From: JBFMAE01 sp040756085
GTDB lineage: Bacteria > Desulfobacterota > BSN033 > UBA1163
Length of the DNA: 11,119 nt
Direction: 5' to 3'
Assembly: GCA_040756085.1 (NCBI GenBank)
Contig: JBFMAE010000131.1
Span: 1 to 11,119 of the forward strand
The notes beneath the pieces were generated by a model. It did not search any database, was not told where the DNA came from, and saw nothing but the letters and a program-made list of their open reading frames with translations. The position numbers and the translations under genes are program-made. Shown piece after piece: positions 1 to 6,050 of the stretch. How positions within the stretch are numbered: the stretch's first letter is position 1; every line of letters begins with the position of its first letter.

Positions 1-154
1 TAAACTCGACCTTCGTTTCAGTAACAAAGCGAGTGGCCACTTGCTGGCCCAAGGGTATCAGGTCATTTTTTTTAATGACCCCAAGACGGGCAAACGAGTC
101 CCCATTCCAAAGGAGTTCATGAAGTTATTGGAGATTGGAGAAGAATTCATATAG
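1..154 (+). CDS. acyl-CoA thioester hydrolase (4HBT hotdog family), C-terminal part only
   Basis: The frame is open from the window edge (first full codon at 2) and gives 50 residues to a TAG at 152-154. The readable end includes LLAQGYQVIFFND, TGKRVPIPKEF and a final EEFI. A strand with 'LLAxGyqvxxFxD' followed by 'TGKxVxIPxE' is the usual close of YbgC/FadM-like hotdog thioesterases, which hydrolyse acyl-CoA or acyl-ACP thioesters in the cytoplasm. The catalytic aspartate near the N-terminus of the family lies outside the window, so substrate and exact subfamily cannot be judged. It is followed by a 243-base gap, so co-transcription with the next gene is not evident. Confidence 0.72.
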   Translation, partial: KLDLRFSNKASGHLLAQGYQVIFFNDPKTGKRVPIPKEFMKLLEIGEEFI

Positions 155-397
155 ACGATCTTACATAAATACGATTTAAATGTATCCATTCCAGACCGTA
201 AAGGCCAATCGAATCGAAATGGACAAGGGGACATGACTGCCCAAAAGGCATTCGAAAATTAATCATTTTCATGGAGATGAAACTGTGAAAATGGCTTTTG
301 GAGTTGAAGGGTTAGAAATGTATCGTTCCCCAAACTTCCGTATTCTCTTTTTCATGAAAGTATTTTAGAATGAATATTAAAAACAAGGGGTCGGCGG
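155..397. other. intergenic gap with one inverted repeat
   Basis: No convincing gene was found; the longest reading with a start is a 27-codon GTG frame at 285-368 without family resemblance. The one structured element is a perfect 8-bp inverted repeat, CATTTTCA at 264-271 and TGAAAATG at 286-293, with a 14-base loop. It has no T-run after it, so it is not a standard terminator. A short palindrome TTTCATGAAA lies at 350-359. No clear sigma70 promoter for the downstream scaffold gene was recognised. Confidence 0.5.
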
Positions 398-868
398 ATG
401 GAACTTTCTGAGAAGATCAAAGAGCATTTCCGCAACCCTCAAAATGTCGGGGAAATAGAGAACCCCGAAGGAATCGGAACGATTTATAACCCAGTATGTG
501 GGGATAAAACCGTCCTTTACCTCCGTATAAAAGAAGGCGCCGTTGAAGATGCCAAATTTTTATCGTTTGGTTGCGCCGTGACCATTGCATCAGCCTCTGT
601 ATTTACCCAGAAGATAAAAGGGAAGGAGATTTTTCAACTCTTTTCGGGGAGCGACGAGGAGGTCATCCAGCGGTTGATCAGCCTTATCGAGAGTGAACTG
701 GGAGAGATACCTCCGGTGAAGCTTCACTGTCCACCGGCAACCGTTCAAGTCTTCCTTGAGGCAATGGCTGAATACTCGGAAAAAGAAGGAGATATACTAT
801 TTAGCTTGAGAGTAAAAAAGTTGATTCCACTCATCGCCAATTTCTACCAAAGGGGCAAGAACGAGTGA
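398..868 (+). CDS. IscU/NifU N-domain iron-sulfur cluster scaffold protein
   Basis: This is a 156-residue cytoplasmic protein of the IscU/NifU-N fold, on which Fe-S clusters are built and then handed to apoproteins. The three cluster-ligand cysteines are all present: C34 in NPVCGD, C59 in FGCAV and C111 in KLHC. So are the aspartate after the first cysteine (D36) and the lysine/histidine before the last (K108, H110). The opening residues YxNPxNxGxI-like (HFRNPQNVGEI) are typical. Two departures are visible: the middle motif is GCAVTIASAS rather than the usual GCGAAIASSS, and residues after about 125 form an extension without further cysteines, so there is no C-terminal NifU domain. No cysteine desulfurase, HscA/HscB or IscR gene is nearby. 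GGGG at 387-390 may act as ribosome site. The stop is 4 bases before the next start, so the two genes are probably co-transcribed. Confidence 0.88.
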   Translation: MELSEKIKEHFRNPQNVGEIENPEGIGTIYNPVCGDKTVLYLRIKEGAVEDAKFLSFGCAVTIASASVFTQKIKGKEIFQLFSGSDEEVIQRLISLIESELGEIPPVKLHCPPATVQVFLEAMAEYSEKEGDILFSLRVKKLIPLIANFYQRGKNE

Positions 869-872
869 ATGA

Positions 873-1487
873 ATGGGAAATCTACATTTATTATCGGCCT
901 TCATCCTGATCATTCTTTTTTCTTATCCCATCCAAGGATTCAGCCAAATTTACCAGTGGACGGATGAGAAAGGAGTGGTTCGTTTTACGAAAGATCCTTC
1001 TACGATTCCAGAACAGTATCTTTCCAATATAAACAAATCGAAAGAAACCATTTCAAAAAGCCCATTAGAAAGGGTCCCAATGGCAGATGATGACTCAAAA
1101 AGCCTTGTTGACCAGAAATCAAGCGGAGGGATGGAAGCCCTCAGGGATTTAAAGATTTATAAAGAAAAATCAATCAATGATCTATTTTATCTCATTGGTT
1201 TGCTCATTATTCTTGCATTCATTATTAAAATATTAATCGAAATAAAACCAGCTGGAATCAATGAGGAGATAAATCTTAAACAACCTTCCATTTTCCCTAA
1301 AAAGACTGTAATCTTTAATATTTACTACAAAGATTATTCGACCCAATCCATGGTCTTTCTTGGAAAAATTATTGAAAGAAGGCGAAGGGAACGTGGGAAA
1401 AACTCCAAGGATCTTTTGTTCAAGGCAAGAAAGGACTATGGGGATCGAGTCAGAGACCCTTCCTCAATATTCCTTTTAAGTTCATAA
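873..1487 (+). CDS. DUF4124 domain membrane protein of unknown function
   Basis: The 204-residue protein starts with a hydrophobic export signal (residues about 4-24). It is followed by a DUF4124 domain (about 25-50, with IYQWTDEKGVVRFTKDPSTI), a small Proteobacteria-type domain of unknown function seen at the start of exported proteins. A linker of polar residues (50-100) leads to a single membrane helix at about 104-124. The remaining 80 residues include a very basic patch (IIERRRRERGK, 166-176). The predicted layout is a periplasmic DUF4124 part, one membrane span and a positively charged cytoplasmic tail; the signal may instead stay as a second membrane anchor. The start lies 4 bases after the scaffold gene stop. 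An ATG at 869 is in another frame that soon stops, so 873 is preferred. Function is unknown and nothing in the sequence ties it to Fe-S assembly beyond the neighbourhood. Confidence 0.8.
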   Translation: MGNLHLLSAFILIILFSYPIQGFSQIYQWTDEKGVVRFTKDPSTIPEQYLSNINKSKETISKSPLERVPMADDDSKSLVDQKSSGGMEALRDLKIYKEKSINDLFYLIGLLIILAFIIKILIEIKPAGINEEINLKQPSIFPKKTVIFNIYYKDYSTQSMVFLGKIIERRRRERGKNSKDLLFKARKDYGDRVRDPSSIFLLSS

Positions 1488-1553
1488 AATGAAAGTTTCG
1501 TTCGGGTCTAAATAATTTGATCATCCTTCACAACTTAAAATCTTTCCAAAAAA

Positions 1554-1630
1554 TGGTCGGGGAGAGGAGATTTGAACTCCCGACCTCTTGGTCCCGAACC
1601 AAGCGCGCTACCAGGCTGCGCTACTCCCCG
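1554..1630 (-). tRNA. tRNA-Pro, anticodon CGG
   Basis: The minus strand gives a complete 77-base cloverleaf. The acceptor stem is CGGGGAG paired with CTCCCCG, the D arm contains AGCCTGGTAGC, and the anticodon arm is CTTGG-TTCGGGA-CCAAG with CGG at the anticodon position. The T arm contains GTTCAAATC. The 3' CCA is encoded (1554-1556), followed on the minus strand by six T residues, which could help end transcription. The sequence closely resembles the bacterial tRNA-Pro that reads CCG. Confidence 0.97.
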
Positions 1631-1737
1631 AATTATTACTTAAAAAATGCTGAGCGCATAGCGTTAATTAAAAATTATTTATAAGATACAAAAATTTTTG
1701 TGAAATGTCCAGATTTTTAAATTTGTTGGGTGATGGT

Positions 1738-1852
1738 GGGTTGACCCATTCGACGACGCCAAGCCACGCCTTTGAAGGCGGGGTAAAGAAACGCCGCTCA
1801 TGGTCAACCCTGAGCAAGCCCGGGCTTCAGGCCGGGGAGTCGAAGGGTTGAC
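1738..1852. repeat. GC-rich intergenic repeat block with nested inverted repeats
   Basis: A perfect 9-bp inverted repeat pairs GGGTTGACC (1738-1746) with GGTCAACCC (1802-1810). GGGTTGAC recurs as a direct copy at 1845-1852. TTCGAC (1749-1754) is matched by GTCGAA (1839-1844). Two small hairpins lie inside: CGCCT/AGGCG around 1768-1780, and CCCGG/CCGGG around 1819-1836. Composition differs sharply from the AT-rich flanks. The paired ends suggest a small dispersed or mobile-derived repeat rather than a regulator, but only one copy is visible here. Confidence 0.55.
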
Positions 1853-1884
1853 AATTTCTGGAGAATTGGGTTAAGAATTTTTAA

Positions 1885-2064
1885 TTCCGTTCGTGGGATT
1901 TATGGGCTGGATTTCCATCGAACCTTGCTGGCCTTCAACTGTTGAAGGAATATATGGCAAAGGAAATCGGCGTGGAGGATGGAGAGATCATTACGTCCAG
2001 TAAGGGACTCCATCTCTACGATTACTGCTGGGACATAGCAAAGACAAGAACTAGAAGAAAATAG
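1885..2064 (+). pseudogene. thymidylate synthase remnant, C-terminal fragment
   Basis: After an in-frame TAA at 1882-1884, a 59-codon frame runs to TAG at 2062-2064. It reads FRSWDLWAGFPSNLAGLQLL followed by KEYMAKEIGVEDGEI and then GLHLYDYCWDIAK. This matches the conserved nucleotide-binding section of thymidylate synthases: RSxD, then GxPxN with the dUMP-binding Asn, then QLL, MA, and an HxY in which His and Tyr contact dUMP. The N-terminal two thirds, including the catalytic cysteine of the PCH-like motif, are missing. The frame has no plausible start apart from an internal ATG at 1954. The missing portion is replaced by the repeat block just upstream. I read it as a decayed gene; a sequencing error could not restore the absent catalytic region. 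Confidence 0.68.
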
Positions 2065-2152
2065 AACACGTTTCGTTCCCTAGAGGGTTATTTTTTTCTA
2101 TTTCGAATAAATCATTGTAGAATAAATGGTACGGTTTTCAGTCCTCTTCGTT

Positions 2153-2158
2153 AAGGAG
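2153..2158 (+). promoter_or_regulatory. ribosome binding site of the acyl-CoA dehydrogenase gene
   Basis: AAGGAG lies 8 bases before the ATG at 2167, a textbook spacing that fixes the start of this gene. Confidence 0.8.
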
Positions 2159-2166
2159 AATCAGGA

Positions 2167-3318
2167 ATGGACTATACCCTTTCAACTGAACAAAAGATGA
2201 TTCAGGATTTATGCAGAAACTTTGTGAAGAATGAGATCGCACCCATTACCGAGGAAATGGATCAGACCGGCGAATTTCCTTATGAGGTATGGAAAAAGAT
2301 GGGGAACCTGGGGATCGTCGGCATTCCTATCCCTGAAGAATATGGGGGAGGAAGTATGGATTGGCTTTCGACGATCATCGCCATCGAAGAGATCAGCCGT
2401 GGAGATTCCTCATTAGGGACCTCGCTTTTAGTCTCAGTCACCCTTCCGATGAATCTCATCTATACCTTCGGGACAGAGGAACAGAAACAGAAATGGCTCG
2501 TCCCTTTGGCCTCTGGAGAGAAAATAGGCTCTTTCGGTTTAACCGAACCTCAGGCCGGTTCGGATGCAGGTTCCATCCAGACGAAGGCTGTTCTGGAAGG
2601 GGAGGAATGGGTGATCAACGGGACAAAACAATTTATTACCAACGCAGGCCTTAAACACAACAGCTTGGTCATCATCGCTGCCGTTACCGGTGAGAAGGAA
2701 AGTTCGAGAAAGAAGATTTCGAATATCATCGTACCAACAGGGGTGGCCGGTTATTATTTTGGACAGAAATATCATAAAATGGGATGGAAGGCCTCAGAAA
2801 CCAGAGAGTTGATCTTCGATGATTGCAGGGTTCCAAAGGAAAATATTTTAGGTAATCCGGAGAAGGGGTATGCCCAATTTTTAATGGCGCTTCAGACCAG
2901 TAGAATTGGTTTTGCTGCCCATTCCGTGGGACTGGCCCAGGCCATCTTCGATGTCTCATTATCCTATGCGAAAGAGAGGGAACAGTTTGGGCGGAGTATC
3001 AGTAAATTTCAGGTCATACAGTTTAAGTTGACTGACATGTTAATGGAGATCGAACTCGCACGTTTGATGGTTTATAAAGCTGCCTGTCAGAAGGATCAGG
3101 GGGAGAACTATTTTGATACCTCCACCTATGCAAAGATCTTTGCTTCGGAGACGGCTAAACGATGTGCTGATAGAGGAGTTCAAATCCATGGAGGATATGG
3201 ACTGATGGACGAATACCCCATCTCCCGCTACTGGCGTGAGGTGAAATTTGAAGAGATTCTGGATGGGACTTCAGAAATTCAAAGACTCAACATTGCCAAA
3301 AAGGTTTTGAGACTTTAA
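2167..3318 (+). CDS. acyl-CoA dehydrogenase with Asp at the usual catalytic Glu position
   Basis: This 383-residue flavoprotein has the length and domain order of short/medium-chain acyl-CoA dehydrogenases, which introduce an alpha-beta double bond into acyl-CoA thioesters and pass electrons to ETF. An all-helical N-terminal domain (about 1-117) is followed by a beta domain with the FAD/substrate signature FGLTEPQAGSDAG (123-135) and W149-NGTK. The helical C-terminal domain contains REQFGRSISKFQ (271-282), QIHGGYG (339-345) and EEILDGTSEIQ (362-372). In the family the last motif normally reads Y-E-G-T, with Glu as the catalytic base; here it is L-D-G-T with D366. The alternative base position of isovaleryl-CoA-type enzymes (start of the helix around 245-247) is T-S-R, without Glu. 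No ETF, thiolase or hydratase gene is adjacent, so the substrate is open. The gene stands alone and converges on folE2. Confidence 0.93.
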   Translation: MDYTLSTEQKMIQDLCRNFVKNEIAPITEEMDQTGEFPYEVWKKMGNLGIVGIPIPEEYGGGSMDWLSTIIAIEEISRGDSSLGTSLLVSVTLPMNLIYTFGTEEQKQKWLVPLASGEKIGSFGLTEPQAGSDAGSIQTKAVLEGEEWVINGTKQFITNAGLKHNSLVIIAAVTGEKESSRKKISNIIVPTGVAGYYFGQKYHKMGWKASETRELIFDDCRVPKENILGNPEKGYAQFLMALQTSRIGFAAHSVGLAQAIFDVSLSYAKEREQFGRSISKFQVIQFKLTDMLMEIELARLMVYKAACQKDQGENYFDTSTYAKIFASETAKRCADRGVQIHGGYGLMDEYPISRYWREVKFEEILDGTSEIQRLNIAKKVLRL

Positions 3319-3358
3319 AGGGGAATGCACGGATATCGAAGATAGAATCCTCATTTAA

Positions 3359-4132
3359 CTACTCATCAAAACTCCTCTCCACAAAAGCATAAGCACTGTG
3401 ATTATGAATCGACTCGAAGTTTTCAGACTCCACAGTAAACCAGGTAATGTTCTTGTCCTTTTTTAAGTGTTTCGCAATCTCTCTGACCACATCCTCGACA
3501 AACATCGGGTTTTTATAAGCTTTTTCAGTGACAAACTTTTCATCCGGTCTTTTCAGGATGGAATAGAGATCACAGGAGGCGCATTCCTCCACCATCTGGA
3601 TGATGTCTTCAATCCATATGAATTTTTTAAATCGCAGGTTCACGGTGACGATAGACCTCTGATTGTGTGCCCCAAACTGGCTGATCTCTTTTGAGCAGGG
3701 ACAGACGGTAGTGATTGGAATAACAATCCCAACATAAAAATCATCTCGTTCATTGCTCGAGCCACAGAAACGGCAGACGTACTCCATGAGGCTCTTCGAT
3801 TTAGTGATGGGAGCTTCCTTCTCAATAAAATAAGGGAACTCGACTTCCAGATGGGCAGTCTTTGCTTTCAATTTCAGTTTAACCTCTCTCAGAATCTTTG
3901 AGAAGTTTTTGATGGCAATATCCCCTTTATATTTATTGAGGACCTCCACAAAACGGCTCATATGGGTGCCCTTAAAACGATGGGGAAGGTCTACATACAT
4001 ATTGACCGTGGCCACCGTGGGTTGAAATCCTTTGGCCTTATCCAATACGGTGATCGGGTAGCGAATATTCTTCACCCCGACTTTATGGATCTCAATATTT
4101 CGATGATCTTTCTGGTTTTGGATGTCGTTCAT
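3359..4132 (-). CDS. folE2: GTP cyclohydrolase I type 2 (FolE2)
   Basis: FolE2 (GTP cyclohydrolase IB, COG1469) converts GTP to 7,8-dihydroneopterin triphosphate and formate, feeding folate or 7-deazaguanine synthesis in the cytoplasm. From the start chosen here the protein has 257 residues. Visible family motifs are RFKGTHMSRF (52-61), TTVCPCSKEIS (141-151) with the active-site/metal cysteine, AHNQRS (155-160), the metal-ligand glutamate region VTEKAYKNPMFVED (201-214) and ESIHNHSAYA (240-249). The frame extends to an ATG at 4159, but that would overlap queD by 25 bases. ATG 4132 has AGGAG six bases upstream and begins just after the queD stop, so it is preferred. The order queD-folE2 on one transcript points to preQ0/queuosine supply rather than folate alone. 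Type 2 enzymes are known in many bacteria as alternatives to zinc-dependent FolE; no Zur-like operator was recognised here. Confidence 0.93.
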   Translation of the reverse strand: MNDIQNQKDHRNIEIHKVGVKNIRYPITVLDKAKGFQPTVATVNMYVDLPHRFKGTHMSRFVEVLNKYKGDIAIKNFSKILREVKLKLKAKTAHLEVEFPYFIEKEAPITKSKSLMEYVCRFCGSSNERDDFYVGIVIPITTVCPCSKEISQFGAHNQRSIVTVNLRFKKFIWIEDIIQMVEECASCDLYSILKRPDEKFVTEKAYKNPMFVEDVVREIAKHLKKDKNITWFTVESENFESIHNHSAYAFVERSFDE

Positions 4133-4134
4133 TC

Positions 4135-4506
4135 TTATCTCCTGAAATAGGTGGCGCAAGCTGTCTCAGATTCCCATGCGGTCACCCTTTTGAGAATCGC
4201 ACGATTTCCTTTCAACTCTGCCTTTAGCTTATCAAAGATATATCTGGCAATATTTTCAGAAGAGGGTTCCTTTCCCAAAAAATAGGGAAGGTCATTGAGA
4301 TAGGTATGATCCAAGGATTTTAAGACTTTTTCTAATTTATGTTTTAATATGCCGAAGTCGATGACCACTCCTTCATTGTTCAATCGATCCGAGACGAAAG
4401 AGACCTCGATCTTCCAGTTATGGCCATGGAGTTCTTCACATTTACCATGAAGGTAACGCAATCGGTGTGCTCCTGAGAAGTGGGAGAGGACAGTAAGTTC
4501 ATACAT
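4135..4506 (-). CDS. queD: 6-carboxy-5,6,7,8-tetrahydropterin synthase (QueD)
   Basis: This 123-residue protein belongs to the 6-pyruvoyl-tetrahydropterin synthase/QueD family, which turns dihydroneopterin triphosphate into 6-carboxytetrahydropterin, the second step to preQ0 and queuosine. Zinc ligands are visible as H14 in SGAH and H27, H29 in ELHGHNW. The catalytic cysteine is C23 in GKCEELHGH. The family pattern GVVIDFG occurs at 46-52, the Asp-His pair of the relay is D66-H67 in LDHTYLND, and the pterin-anchoring glutamate lies in WESETACATY (E112 or E114). Length equals bacterial QueD. The cysteine in the first motif and folE2 directly downstream favour QueD over a eukaryote-like PTP synthase. 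Neither queE nor queC is in the window. AAAGG upstream of ATG 4506 can serve as ribosome site. Confidence 0.92.
   Translation of the reverse strand: MYELTVLSHFSGAHRLRYLHGKCEELHGHNWKIEVSFVSDRLNNEGVVIDFGILKHKLEKVLKSLDHTYLNDLPYFLGKEPSSENIARYIFDKLKAELKGNRAILKRVTAWESETACATYFRR
4139..4143 (-). promoter_or_regulatory. ribosome binding site that sets the folE2 start
   Basis: On the minus strand AGGAG occurs inside the last codons of queD, six bases before ATG 4132. The in-frame ATG at 4159 has no comparable site, so the site decides the start and implies translational coupling of queD and folE2. Confidence 0.7.
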
Positions 4507-4551
4507 AGATGTTTACCTTTCTATAAATGTAATGGGGGATAGACGACTCCT

Positions 4552-4579
4552 GTAGGGAACGCATATATGCGTTCCCTAC
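4552..4579. repeat. 28-bp perfect palindrome between the glycerate kinase and queD genes
   Basis: GTAGGGAACGCATA is followed immediately by its exact reverse complement. The element lies 13 bases past the glycerate kinase stop and 45 bases before the queD start. As RNA it would form a 12-13-bp hairpin on either strand. There is no T-run after it on the minus strand, so it is not a canonical rho-independent terminator, although it may still protect or end the upstream message. It also has the look of a short dispersed palindromic repeat. Confidence 0.75.
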
Positions 4580-4592
4580 TTAATCTTAATCC

Positions 4593-5945
4593 TTAATCCA
4601 CCAATAGAATACGGACATCCATCACATTGGTATGGGTGGGTCCGGTAATCAAGAGATCTCCCAGTTTCTGAAAAAATGGGTAGGCGTCGTTGTTCTCAAG
4701 ATGGGCCTTTGAACCCAGACCTAAGGATTGTGCCCTCTTCAAGGTCGTATTATCGGCAATTGCCCCAGCGGCATCAGTGGGGCCATCCGTTCCATCCGTT
4801 CCTCCGCTCAGGAGGACCACTTTTTCGACACCGCTGATTTCTAATGCCGCCGCTAAGGCAAATTCCTGATTTCTTCCTCCAAGACCATGGCCTTTGATGG
4901 TCACCGTGGTCTCCCCTCCGGAAATGATACAGGCAGGTTTCGGGATGGGATTCCCGCTGGAGATCACTTCTTTTGCAATAGCGGAATGAAATCGAGCAGC
5001 CTCACGCGTTTCGCCCACAATCAAAGAAGAGAGGATGAGGGTGTTAAGGCCGAGGGATGAGGCTTCCTTTTCAGCTGCGCGGAGGGCAATGATGTTTGAA
5101 CCAATGAGGGTATTAAAAACCCTTTCAAACACTACATCCCCAGGTTTAGGTGTCTCTTCAACCTTACCTTTTCTTCCTGACAAGAGATATTTTTGAATCG
5201 AAGGGGCGATCTCCTTGAATAGACTATACTTTTCCAGGATTTCCCAAGCTTCTTCGAATGTGGAAGGATCGGGGACAGTGGGGCCCGAAGCGATCACATC
5301 GAGAGGGTCCCCAACGACATCGGAAAGTATGAAGCTGAGCATTGTGGAGGGATAGGCCCACCTGGCAAGCCAACCTCCTTTTATCTGCGAAATGTGCTTC
5401 CTGACAGTATTGAACTCCTTGATGTCCGCGCCACAATCAAGAAGAAGCTGAGTGACTTCCTGTTTTTCTTCTAGACGGATTTCACCCGCAGGAAATGGGA
5501 GCAGCGCTGACCCGCCACCGGAGAGAAGGAAGATGACGAGATCCTTCGGTCCCGATTCTTTGAGAAGAGCCTGAATCTTTTTTGCTCCTTCAAGACCCTT
5601 CTGATTCGGAAGGGGGTGTCCGGACTCTATCACCTCCGTTTTCTTTAAGGGCAGACCGTGACCGTACTTTGTTGTGATCAGCCCGAGAGTGAGGCGATCT
5701 CCAAAGATCTCTTCAATCGCTTGAGACATGGATGCGGAAGCCTTTCCAGTACCGATGAGAAAGAGCCTATCAAACGTGTTCAAATCAAAACATTTTTCCG
5801 AGTCTTCGGAGATTCTGACCGACAGGAGCCCATTTTGAATGCGGAGGAATTCCTTCAGCGCTTCAGAAGGATTAACAGCTGAAATAGCCTTGAGAAAGAT
5901 GGCCTCCGCCATCTTTCTCATCTCGTCCAGAGAAAAATTTTTCAA
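4593..5945 (-). CDS. glycerate 2-kinase, GckA/MOFRL family
   Basis: The protein (450 residues from the start chosen) is a class II glycerate kinase of the DUF4147-plus-MOFRL family, which phosphorylates D-glycerate to 2-phosphoglycerate in the cytoplasm. Older databases call it hydroxypyruvate reductase TtuD. Visible motifs are GTGKAS (65-70), ESGHPLPN (near 107-114), LLSGGGSALL (140-149), RKHISQIKGG (182-191), SGGE (342-345), GLGGRNQE (354-361), SGGTDGTDGPTDAAG (380-394) and GPTHTNVMD (435-443). The frame stays open to a TTG at 6002. That codon is part of a -35 element, so the transcript would start downstream of it. TTG 5945 has AGGAG six bases upstream and gives the usual family length. 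An ATG at 5921 is a further, less supported option. The gene is divergent from xseA. Confidence 0.9.
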   Translation of the reverse strand: MKNFSLDEMRKMAEAIFLKAISAVNPSEALKEFLRIQNGLLSVRISEDSEKCFDLNTFDRLFLIGTGKASASMSQAIEEIFGDRLTLGLITTKYGHGLPLKKTEVIESGHPLPNQKGLEGAKKIQALLKESGPKDLVIFLLSGGGSALLPFPAGEIRLEEKQEVTQLLLDCGADIKEFNTVRKHISQIKGGWLARWAYPSTMLSFILSDVVGDPLDVIASGPTVPDPSTFEEAWEILEKYSLFKEIAPSIQKYLLSGRKGKVEETPKPGDVVFERVFNTLIGSNIIALRAAEKEASSLGLNTLILSSLIVGETREAARFHSAIAKEVISSGNPIPKPACIISGGETTVTIKGHGLGGRNQEFALAAALEISGVEKVVLLSGGTDGTDGPTDAAGAIADNTTLKRAQSLGLGSKAHLENNDAYPFFQKLGDLLITGPTHTNVMDVRILLVD

Positions 5946-5951
5946 ATTACG

Positions 5952-5956
5952 CTCCT
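5952..5956 (-). promoter_or_regulatory. ribosome binding site for the TTG start of the glycerate kinase gene
   Basis: CTCCT on the plus strand is AGGAG on the minus strand, six bases before TTG 5945. It is the only strong site in the upstream region and sits about ten bases inside the predicted transcript. Confidence 0.7.
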
Positions 5957-5973
5957 GAGTTTTGAATATGTGA

Positions 5974-6002
5974 ATTTTATAACTAAATCTTTCTTTAGTC
6001 AA
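5974..6002 (-). promoter_or_regulatory. sigma70-like promoter of the glycerate kinase gene
   Basis: On the minus strand TTGACT (6002-5997) and TAAAAT (5979-5974) are separated by 17 bases; each hexamer matches the consensus at five of six positions. The predicted transcript begins near 5967, about 22 bases before the TTG start at 5945. Confidence 0.68.
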
Positions 6003-6011
6003 CTCTTCCGT

Positions 6012-6040
6012 TTTACACTTTAAATCCTTTCTGTTATATT
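6012..6040 (+). promoter_or_regulatory. sigma70-like promoter of xseA
   Basis: TTTACA (6012-6017) and TATATT (6035-6040) are 17 bases apart; each matches the consensus at five of six positions. Transcription would begin around 6047, only about four bases before the xseA ATG. The -35 box lies nine bases from that of the leftward promoter. Confidence 0.65.
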
Positions 6041-6050
6041 AAGTCTGGTT

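Larger units (their letters stand above)
1488..2166. other. 679-base gene-poor gap: tRNA, repeat block, gene remnant, leader
   Basis: This gap has four parts. An AT-rich tail of the DUF4124 gene runs to about 1553. The minus-strand tRNA-Pro occupies 1554-1630. An AT-rich stretch then precedes a GC-rich repeat block at 1738-1852. From 1885 a thymidylate synthase remnant runs to 2064, followed by an AT-rich leader of the acyl-CoA dehydrogenase gene that ends in its ribosome site. No intact protein gene was found on either strand. Confidence 0.7.

Noticed and set aside
285..368. 27-codon GTG frame in the gap before the scaffold gene
   Set aside because: No ribosome site, no family resemblance and a length expected by chance.
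1554..2064. Integrated mobile element using tRNA-Pro as attachment site
   Set aside because: No integrase frame and no duplicate of the tRNA 3' end is visible in the window.
4133..4159. Upstream ATG for folE2 at 4159
   Set aside because: It overlaps queD and has no ribosome site, whereas ATG 4132 has AGGAG at good spacing.
5946..6002. Upstream TTG start at 6002 for the glycerate kinase
   Set aside because: The codon is part of a good -35 box and the added residues do not match the family N-terminus.
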